Of a stretch of 64,000 nt of DNA, positions 58,601 to 64,000 are shown piece by piece. Position 1 is the first letter of the stretch. The number at the start of each line of letters is the position of its first letter. Under the pieces are notes generated by a model, which saw only the letters and a program-made list of their open reading frames with translations, had not been told where the DNA came from and did not search any database. Position numbers and translations under genes: made by a program. The DNA comes from Ophiura sarsii (Eukaryota; Echinodermata; Ophiuroidea; Amphilepidida; Ophiuridae): positions 84,918,677-84,982,676 of the forward strand of contig CM069441.1 in NCBI GenBank assembly GCA_035610835.1, written 5' to 3'.

Positions 58601-61600
58601 AAGACAAACAAAAAATGCGATCGACTTCATTTTTTCACACAACGTTAGGATTAAATACATCATTCTTGCAACTTTTAAAGAAATTTAAAATTCATTTTGG
58701 TTTTGAAAACAAAATGGCTTCTTTCCACTATTGCAGTCTTTTTGACTCACCCTGTACATATGGCTAGAGGTTGGTTATGAATGGTGTTTTCAAGTTACCT
58801 TGTAAGATTAAATAGCTGTAGTTGTTTCAGGAAGCTCACTATGATTTCTGGTGTTTGCTCTTGACATGGCGTCTTCTCCAGATATTTCACTGTCTATAAA
58901 GATTTAAAACACATAAAATATTAAATTAACCTGATTCAATCATAAAGATTTAAGAATGTCTGATGGTTTAAAGTGACGGCACCAGCATTCAAATTTGTGG
59001 GGGAAATGGGGGGGGGGGGGGGGAGGCAAGAACAGATTGGGGTGGGGGAGAAAAAATGTGTGGGGAAAAAGGGTGTGAAAATGTTGGCTTTTATTGTAAA
59101 CATTGCCTGAAATTATATTAATTTGTTCTAAATTAAACATTTCAGACCAATTTTAAGATAATTAAGTGATTTTGACATTAAAAGTCAACAGTCAACATTT
59201 GTTATTGTTTGGAGGACAAAATGGGGTGGGGCTTGAGCTGAATGGGGGAAACTGGGGGAGGGGGACAAAGGTGATGACTAGGGGGGGCATTTCCCCCCAT
59301 GCCTACCCGTAGTGCCGCCACTGGGTTTAAATTATACAGCCCTCACTCACCCTGACCACCCAGGGATGGGAGGTACTTTCTTTTTTCATTTCTCTTTGGT
59401 TATTGCATAAAGATATAAGGGGGCGCGCACCACCAAATAAACGCTTCATGAAATTTGAGTGTTGACAGTCATGTTCACGGTGCTATTGTGGTGCTTTCTG
59501 CAAAACTTGAGATATAGTGTTTGATACCAAATTCAAGCATTTGTCTTCAATTTTTTGAATATTTTACCAAAATTTGGAAAACCCTGTTGAATATTTATGC
59601 GTGGGGCACGCTGTAAATTATATGCGGCGCATTTTCAGACTTTGACATATTCTGCAGTACTTGAGAGACACTGTTTGCTCTCAAAATAAGGAAAATTATC
59701 TCAACGCTCTAAATCACCGGTCAAAACATGGTACTATCCCTTGACTTTTCCCGCTACAGCGACAAATAGCGCCGCAACCCTATTTTCAATGATACACATC
59801 ACTCATATTTGGGTATCGGCTGTCGTGAACATCCGCGTGCCTATTTTAACTTAACGTTTTCAAAATAGTATGATTTGTTGGTTATATAATCTTAACTTAT
59901 ATCTCAATCATATTGCCGAATATCGTGCAATTTCAAGCCTATCTTCTTATTAAAATTGTGACTTCAATGTTAGAACTTCGTTAACCGAATTGCGTTATTA
60001 CATAAATGCGGAGTGATTTGGTGATGCGCCCCCATAAATTGGATTGAAGTCATACCTTTTTTAACAAATAAAATGAGGGTTCCTAGAAGTGGCAAAAACA
60101 AAACTAGACATTTTCAGTGTTCGCATGTTGATTAAGGAGACAAAGAGGGAAACAACCACGAGGTAGACCAGTCAAGCACACTGTACCAGCACTAGCAGTT
60201 GTAGAGATGTGTGGCCTTGAGGAAAGTTCTAAGGGTTAACCTGACATGGTGTGTAGGCTCCTATTCTGTCCGCTATTCTCTCAGAGTGGTGGCACCAGCA
60301 TCAATTTGGGGGAAACGGGGGGGGGGGGGGGGGGGGGGGCGCAAGAAAAAATCTGGGGGGGAAAATGGGGGTGCAAAATGTGGCTTCTAATGGAAACATT
60401 GCCTGAAGTTAGCTTAATTTGTTCTGAATTAGAGACTTTGAGACCAATTTTAAGTCATTTTACCATTAAAGCTCAACAATTTTGATTGTTTGGGGGACAC
60501 AATGAGGTGGGGCTTGAGCTGACTGGGGGACAAGTGCCGCCACTGGCAATTCTACTGCGTAGCGCCACACAAAGGTATCCTGTGCCTTACCTCATATGAT
60601 ATTGTTGCCAGGTTTTGTTGTGATTTGTTGGGTTTCTTACGTCCACTACTCTTAGCCTGTAGCTCACCAAGTAGAGCATATACCTGCAATAATACCGTAC
60701 ATAAGACATGAAAAGAGTAAGAAAAAAGTAGAAATGCAACATATATATAACATGACTTACCATGTGCTTTTTTCAGAAATCACTGCAACTACATATTAAA
60801 TACCATACTTTTCCTTCTACATGTACATGTACCAACAAGTTTCTAGGTAAAATTACAATCTGACAGGTGATTTTTTGTTTGTTTTGAGGAAGCCTTCAGG
60901 CCCCCACCAAGTATGGACATGTATAGCTGTTTCATAGCTCTCGTACGTCGTGATACGACTCAGTATGAGAGCTATGAAATGAAAGCATATGTTCGGACGT
61001 CGCCGATTTTCGTTTCTAGTTTGCCTATTTCTAGAACATTTGTATACACTTACCTGGGTTATACATGTGCTATGTACTGTTATTGCATCCTATATAAATA
61101 TTCAGCTCCATAAATGCTACTCAAAATGAAATATTAATGATATAAAATCAGCCCTAATCACAGCGAAAATATAAACTCGTCAGCTAAAGGAGGTTACGGG
61201 ATGATGTCAATTCGCGGTAATTTACGATCGGTTCCGAATAGTTTCAATTAGTCTCGTTCCACGTTTGACTCCTCATGGGTGTACGGGTGTGTGTAAACAT
61301 AGTAAATCACTAGGCGGACAACCAATGCTATGAATGCGATCAACTGTTAACAGCAGCCGTGCACTAGCTATGGTTACCAGTTTTCAATATGATTTATTCT
61401 ATTAAAATAAATTACCGGGTTCCAAATTGTTGGCACCAGGCTGCTGTTAGTAAGATTCAGAAGAACGCACGTGACCTGTTTTCCGAAGATTTCTGATCTC
61501 AATTTTAAATGGTCTATTACCAAACTATATATAATGTTCTAACATATTTGACATTTAAAACCACCCAATATGAAAAATGATGTACAATTAGGGTCCTGGG

Positions 61601-63495
61601 TATGCAGTTTTCATTTACGTTAATACCCCGGGTAAATACTAGACAGGGAATTAATGCGCCGGGCAAACGGAAGAACTCTATTTGATATGAACTCCGCATC
61701 AACCCCTATTTCTTTGCCTGATTCCCGGTACCCAGGATCCCCTTTAATGAGTTGTGTGGAGCCCATTGATGCAGGGAACAAGCATAAACGACAGCATTGT
61801 AGAAAGGTAATCATTGAATAATTTTTAGTCGTTAAAAAACCTCTAAAATCTCCAGAATTTGTGAGCGTAGAATAACATCGATAGTATCAAAAGAATATGT
61901 AAGTATTGTTCTTTAAGTAAGGATAACTTAAATTTAACTACCAGTAAATTTATTTTTTGTTTTGAAACAAATACGACGTAGGAAGTCAATGCTTGTTTTT
62001 GTAGCTAGGAAATGTACAACTGATCATGATAAAGGGTTCAACAAAAGAAAGTATACCACTTTGTTTATGTCATTCTGAGTAACTTTCAATTTTTGTTTGT
62101 TGTCCAAACAGGCTAGATAGGCATTTAGATGAATCTTTTAGGCATTTATAATTTGATACCAAATTTGCCCCCTAACAACAAAGATAAACCATGATTAGCA
62201 CCATTTAAAGGAAAATATCCCATTTTCAAAAGTCGCATTTCCAATACACAGCACGAGAAGAAAGGGCCAATTGTTAACACACACATATGCCGTATTTATC
62301 CCGTACTGATCACCGCGCATATCCCTCAATGCGCGGGCTAATTCAAATGTAAACTGATGCATGGGTGAAGGATTTGAATGTAAAGGAATGTTATGGATGG
62401 GTAGAACATGGACAGATTAACCAAATCTTCTCGTGCTTGTGTATTGGAAATGTGACTTTTGAAAATGGTGCTAATCATGGTTTATCTTTGTCGTTGGGGG
62501 CAAATTTGGTATCAAATTATGCCTAAAAGATTCATCTAAATGCCTATTTAGCCTGTTTGGTCAACAACAAATTAAAAATTACTCAAAATGACATAAACAA
62601 AGTGGTATACTTTCTTTTGTTGAACCCTTTATGTTGGATGGTATGGTGGGGGATCTGGTATCATTGATATCTGCAAGCCTCCAAATAAGCAGGTCTTGAC
62701 CAGGAGCTATATTTAACTATTTTGACAAAAAATGGCTCCTGGTCTATACATTACTGTGCAAAGTTTGGAAAACACCAGGAGCCAAAATAAAAACTCCTGG
62801 GTGCCCGCTTATTTGGAGGCTTGGATATTGGTTGATTGATTGTTACATCCATCGACTTGATTGATTGGTAGATAGATTGACACATCGATCAACTGATAGT
62901 TGACTGATTGATTGATTGATCGATTGATTGATATAGCTTAGGCCAAGTAACAAAAATAATGTGTTTCTCGTCCGGACTTTTTTAAAAATCAATGAGGGCG
63001 ACCCTTACTATTTGTTATTTTTGGATTTTTTTTTTACTTTTCAGAAGCCAAATTACAAGCTTTTTGCAAGAATTGTTTCGATATTCGTAACACTATCTAT
63101 GCCAAACTATCTCGCGTCTTTTCATTGAAATATAGTTGAAAATGATGGACACACTCACACACAACGACAGGTGTGATTTTTAGAATTTTGAAGGCATTTT
63201 TGAAAATAACAAATAACAAAGATATTGGAGCGGCTTCAAAAATCGGTGCGGGTGGGAACGTGAAACACATACATTTTGTAACTTGGCCTTTATACATACC
63301 TCATAGTTGCTTAATAAGGCAGCATTTTCAGAAACTCTACAAAAAAATACAGGATTGTTCAAGTGATTAATGTACAAAAGAGATACAATCATACAAATGA
63401 CACTTACAAATCGTCGCTGTTCTGACATACCGGCACATCACAACAGAAATAAGTATAGAGATCATATATAGATTAAATGACGTCACTCACATCAT
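43453..63495 (-). CDS. CRCP: CRCP/RPC9, RNA polymerase III stalk subunit (6 exons)
   Basis: Complement join 63495-63491, 63336-63300, 60683-60591, 58893-58799, 46543-46486 and 43605-43453: 441 nt, 146 residues plus stop (human 148). All introns are GT-AG and phases agree. Residues 1-14 read MIVSENAALLSNYE (human has ALLSNYE). 15-45 include QQNLATISYE. 46-77 begin TVKYLEKTPC. 78-96 read AEKLQLLNHRPTSAVEIQL. 97-116 include ESEERLTEEQIEELL. 124-146 are an acidic tail. Family knowledge: RPC9 (yeast Rpc17) is an RPB4-like, HRDC-fold protein pairing with RPC8 in the Pol III stalk that contacts TFIIIB; in vertebrates it is also the CGRP-receptor component protein. Introns total about 19.6 kb. Confidence 0.95.
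43662..43949. mobile_element. hAT (Charlie-like) MITE, CAGGGGTTCTCAACC ends
   Basis: CAGGGGTTCTCAACC and GGTTGAGAACCACTG ends with perfect 8-bp duplication CTGTAGAG (43654-43661, 43950-43957). These termini are well known among hAT-Charlie elements. 288 bases, no coding. Confidence 0.93.
44135..45230. mobile_element. TTAA-flanked element (1.1 kb), GGGcAGTGTCAACCC ends
   Basis: TTAA at 44131-44134 and 45231-45234. Ends GGGCAGTGTCAACCC and GGGTTGACACTTCCC. The inside is AT-rich with two ATTGCCTCCTAG / CTAGGAGGCAATTTTTTATT inverted words (44794-44818, 44950-44966). No transposase frame. Confidence 0.78.
45755..46031. mobile_element. hAT-like MITE, AGGGAYGTRCCATTAGATTT ends
   Basis: AGGGATGCACCATTAGATTT and its near inverse AAATCTAATGGTACGTCCCT bound 277 bases rich in CCCCC and A runs. 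No clear target duplication. Probably the hAT class, with low certainty. Confidence 0.65.
46486..46543 (-). CDS. CRCP: CRCP exon 5
   Basis: Acceptor TCTTGAAAG, completes an Arg codon, then AEKLQLLNHRPTSAVEIQL, donor GTAAGA. LQLLNHRP is identical to human. It follows a 12.3-kb intron. Confidence 0.96.
46876..47433. mobile_element. Mariner-type foldback element (558 bp)
   Basis: TA on both sides. GTCATCAAAAAAAGTAACTA left, its inverse right. Arms of about 190 bases pair almost fully (TTTAATATGAGATATTGCACG and CGTGCCATACCTCATATTAAA partners). TA target and CAGTCATCAAAAA-like tip suggest Tc1/mariner. Confidence 0.8.
48240..48576. mobile_element. Complete CAGTGGCGTAG-family element (337 bp)
   Basis: CAGTGGCGTAGTTAGG left, CTGGCTACGCCACTG right. 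8-bp duplication ATTTTTGT / ATTTCTGT (48232-48239, 48577-48584; one mismatch). hAT-like by target length. Relatives at 6476, 37412, 52881 and 57772. Confidence 0.85.
48903..49371 (-). mobile_element. Helitron 5' end, truncated
   Basis: Minus strand starts TCTATATAATAATACGC after an A (49372) and continues like 15815-16700 (GGTCGGGCGGCGTTCAAACT, AGCAAGTTTGCATTCGCTAG). It stops near 48903 without the CTAG tail. Confidence 0.75.
49373..50155. repeat. 22-24 bp satellite, ATGAATATTCAATGCGTACC
   Basis: More than thirty head-to-tail copies of CTCATGAATATTCAATGCGTAC with TTCATTATTTAC and TATGTAC variants. The core TGAATATTCA is palindromic. There are no unique spacers. It abuts the Helitron 5' end exactly. 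Confidence 0.95.
50444..50967. mobile_element. Foldback element, ACTAAACACTTCAAAAGAAG ends (524 bp)
   Basis: Arms of about 210 bases: CCCTTTAGGGGTTCCCTTAT, AATTTCAAATCAACAGGTTC and CATGCTCGAGTGAGC-like blocks occur inverted on the right. Short central spacer around 50690. Target duplication unclear. Confidence 0.8.
52188..52859. mobile_element. Mariner-type MITE, AGGGTGAGTAAAAAAAAAGT ends
   Basis: GAGGGTGAGTAAAAAAAAAG left and CTTTTTTTTTACTCACCCTG right, then GTGTACTCAAA / TTTGAGTACAC. Terminal pattern shared with 41204 and 58148. 672 bases, no transposase. Confidence 0.72.
52881..53206. mobile_element. CAGTGTAGCCAG-family element with poly-C
   Basis: CAGTGTAGCCAGAC to CGTGGCTACGCTACTG, with C/G runs (52917-52928, 53094-53115) and GGAAGGCA/GGGAAAGGAAA purine blocks like the copy at 37484-37749 in reverse. 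Confidence 0.68.
55003..55375. mobile_element. TTAA-flanked foldback element (373 bp)
   Basis: TTAA on both sides. Ends AGGTATATTATGTGATCTTT and inverse of AGGCATATTATGTGATC. Arms of about 170 bases pair closely around the centre TGTCGGATATCCGACA. An older relative is at 5205-5445. TTAA target: piggyBac or Kolobok type. Confidence 0.85.
55856..56330 (-). mobile_element. LINE C-terminal fragment
   Basis: Minus-strand frame FFMKTVVDWNKLSPEIVKNT then DPSKFITAL matches the usual end of CR1/L2/jockey-like ORF2 (RTxxDWNxLP, SxxxFKxxL). Upstream, with frameshifts, are ACLYKLINGQIDI and TQELISSYANF. Different family from 34916-35335. Confidence 0.75.
57772..58140. mobile_element. Diverged CAGTGGCGTAG-family element
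   Basis: GTAGCTAGGT left and CTGGCTATGCTAC right, with GTGAACCGACAAGACTT and ACCGACACGAGACTC inside. Three copies of CAACTTTTGAGAATTGCC separated by G-rich tracts. Confidence 0.65.
58148..58754. mobile_element. Mariner-type foldback MITE, CAGGGTGAGTC ends (607 bp)
   Basis: TA flanks. CAGGGTGAGTCAAAAAGACT left and inverse right. About 145-base arms nearly identical (GTGGAAAGAAGCCATTTTGT in both). The frames at 57778-58332 and 58522-58767 are its artefacts. It lies 44 bases from CRCP exon 4. Confidence 0.88.
58799..58893 (-). CDS. CRCP: CRCP exon 4
   Basis: Acceptor TTTATAG, 31 codons TVKYLEKTPCQEQTPEII to LQLFNLT plus AG, donor GTAACT. It corresponds to human TLKYISKTPC onward. Begins the helical HRDC-like core. 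Confidence 0.95.
58972..59322. mobile_element. AGTGRCGGCACCAG element, copy 1
   Basis: AGTGACGGCACCAGCATT to GTAGTGCCGCCACT, with TGGTTTAA / GGGTTTAA flanks (8 bp, one mismatch). Holds a poly-G run at about 59008-59022. hAT-like. Confidence 0.75.
60285..60544. mobile_element. AGTGGTGGCACCAG element, copy 2
   Basis: AGTGGTGGCACCAGCAT to GTGCCGCCACT; shares GAAACATTGCCTGAA and GGGGCTTGAGCTGA with copy 1. Poly-G run 60318-60339. Flanks do not match, so the target duplication is lost. Confidence 0.72.
60591..60683 (-). CDS. CRCP: CRCP exon 3
   Basis: Acceptor ATTGCAG, 31 codons VYALLGELQAKSSGRKK onward to LATISYE, donor GTAAGG. It aligns with the human segment running from VFQLL to NTITYE. A hAT-like element ends only 46 bases beyond the donor. 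Confidence 0.95.
62030..62631. mobile_element. Foldback element, TAAAGGGTTCAACAAAAGAA ends
   Basis: Arms of about 240 bases. GAAAGTATACCACTTTGTTT, GATACCAAATTTGCCCCC and CATTTCCAATACACA-type blocks return inverted on the right. Centre at about 62280-62400. No clear target duplication beyond possible TA. Confidence 0.8.
62674..62824. mobile_element. Short foldback, CAAGCCTCCAAATAAGC ends
   Basis: CAAGCCTCCAAATAAGC and GCTTATTTGGAGGCTTG bound 151 bases with inner GACCAGGAGC / CTCCTGGT words. Confidence 0.75.
62826..62934. repeat. GATT microsatellite
   Basis: GATTGATTGATT runs mixed with GATAGATT and GATCAACTGAT. Confidence 0.85.
63300..63336 (-). CDS. CRCP: CRCP exon 2
   Basis: TTTTTTTGTAG acceptor, then A completing an Ile codon and VSENAALLSNYE, then donor GTATGT. 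ALLSNYE is invariant with the human protein. Intron 1 is only 154 bases. Confidence 0.9.
63491..63495 (-). CDS. CRCP: CRCP exon 1, five coding bases
   Basis: ATGAT then donor GTGAGT (63490 downward). Joined to exon 2 (A GTT TCT) it gives M-I-V-S-E-N, aligned to human M-E-V-K-D. Phase 2 is required by exon 2 and is met. The consensus donor supports it. The ATG context is weak (T at -3). An exon beyond the window cannot be fully excluded. Confidence 0.7.
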
Positions 63496-63776
63496 TGATA
63501 TTTTCGGAACGCCAAAATTGTAGGGTTGAAATTCTAGGTCGAGTAAAATGATGTGCTTATTTGTTATCTGTGAGCTTTTGTGATTTTTTTTATTGAAAAT
63601 AGCCAGTTCAAATTAAACTTTGGTTCCAAGTTCAACAGACAGCACATGTATTTAAGTACACAGCAACTACAATATGCAGGCAACATTTGAGAAAAAATGA
63701 TGCCCGGCTTTGCAAGGGAGTGTACGGGGAAGTGTACGGGTGAACATGACAAACCAAAACAGCCTAGTAAATAACC
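63496..63776. promoter_or_regulatory. Putative CRCP promoter / shared tRNA upstream region
   Basis: 281 bases between the CRCP start (minus) and the tRNA-like gene (plus). No TATA box is obvious for CRCP. Whether the two transcripts share control elements is not shown. Confidence 0.4.
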
Positions 63777-63793
63777 GCCTCCGTGACGCAATT

Positions 63794-63833
<40 letters not shown>

Positions 63834-63850
63834 GAGGCCAGCCGGGGGCG
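63777..63850 (+). tRNA. tRNA-Asn(GUU)-like gene
   Basis: 74 bases: acceptor GCCTCCG / CGGGGGC pairs fully (one U-G). Anticodon arm TTCGGCTGTTAACCGAA carries GUU. Then AGGTT and T-arm GGTGGTTCGAGGCCAGC. Pol III stop TTTTT at 63858-63862. Compared with the usual animal tRNA-Asn, A10 and G64 break one D-stem and one T-stem pair and box A has an A at its third base. It is thus either a variant gene or a young pseudogene. Confidence 0.75.
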
Positions 63851-64000
63851 TTGTTTCTTTTTGCATTTAATGCAGATCGACAAATCACAGTAAAAATATA
63901 ATATTGACAAAATCACAGACCACTTACACAAAAATCGCATCTGCGCATGCTCCTGTCGTGATCGAAATCCAACACACAAGCAATGGGCGAGTTTTATAAA

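Larger units (their letters stand above)
46544..58798 (-). other. CRCP intron 4, 12.3 kb
   Basis: Filled with the foldback at 46876, hAT-like copy at 48240, Helitron end at 48903, satellite at 49375, foldback at 50444, mariner-type at 52188, poly-G element at 52881, TTAA foldback at 55003, LINE fragment at 55856 and two elements at 57772-58754. Nothing recognised in 47440-48235, 51000-52180, 53210-54990 and 56340-57770 apart from isolated GGTGTCCCAAAAGTGT mariner-like ends near 51117 and 54577. Confidence 0.85.
58894..60590 (-). other. CRCP intron 3
   Basis: Contains two related hAT-like elements (58972-59322 and 60285-60544). The part between, 59330-60280, shows no further feature. Confidence 0.85.
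60684..63299 (-). other. CRCP intron 2
   Basis: 2616 bases. Nothing recognised in 60690-62025. Contains a 602-bp foldback (62030-62631), a 150-bp foldback (62674-62824) and a GATT microsatellite (62826-62934). Confidence 0.85.

Noticed and set aside
63180..63428. CRCP start at ATG 63428 (MSEQRRF)
   Set aside because: A GTAAGT donor follows, but splicing to exon 2 is out of frame. Without splicing it adds a long stretch absent from the family. The ATG at 63495 fits in phase and in alignment.
63564..63866. 100-residue minus-strand frame with EPPTFRLTAERANQLRHGG
   Set aside because: This is the antisense translation of the tRNA-Asn-like gene, a well-known spurious peptide in protein databases.

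Overview
The window is metazoan nuclear DNA. It carries two split protein-coding genes with GT-AG introns, a tRNA gene with internal Pol III promoter boxes, and a very high load of DNA transposons, LINE fragments and tandem arrays. The gene content is pan-metazoan. The compact-protein, large-intron style fits a marine invertebrate, perhaps a deuterostome such as a hemichordate, echinoderm or lancelet, but that placement is an inference. Nothing bacterial, no CRISPR array and no operon was seen. Gene 1, plus strand, 2058-38809, is the CHCHD2/CHCHD10 orthologue, a twin CX9C mitochondrial protein of 169 residues in four exons. Its first intron is about 34.4 kb. Gene 2, minus strand, 63495-43453, is CRCP/RPC9, the RPB4-like stalk subunit of RNA polymerase III, 146 residues in six exons, starting with a five-nucleotide coding exon. 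The two genes converge, with 4.6 kb between their stop codons. A tRNA-Asn(GUU)-like gene lies head-to-head with CRCP, 281 bp from its start codon. Layout: 1-2057 is the upstream and promoter region of gene 1. 2105-36500 is intron 1. It holds a tRNA-Ser-like relic, T-rich and C-rich repeats, a hAT element, a G-rich minisatellite, inverted arrays of 165-bp units around pieces of a LINE, twin 470-bp elements, a Helitron, several kilobases of 125-300 bp tandem arrays, and two terminal-inverted-repeat elements of an unfamiliar kind (20918-23846 and 33716-34908). 36501-38809 holds exons 2-4. 38810-43452 is the convergent intergenic stretch with several foldback elements. 43453-63495 is CRCP, its introns filled with hAT, TTAA-type, mariner-type and foldback elements, a Helitron 5' end and a 22-24 bp satellite. 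63496-64000 is the CRCP promoter side with the tRNA. The most unusual item is the pair of elements at 20918-23846 and 33716-34908. Both have matching 4-bp target duplications, scattered internal copies of an element-specific word containing GACACC, and one hairpin version of that word about 395 bp from the right end. I do not recognise this family. Exon structures were deduced by eye from splice consensus plus remembered similarity to the human proteins. Element classes were deduced from termini and target-site duplications.
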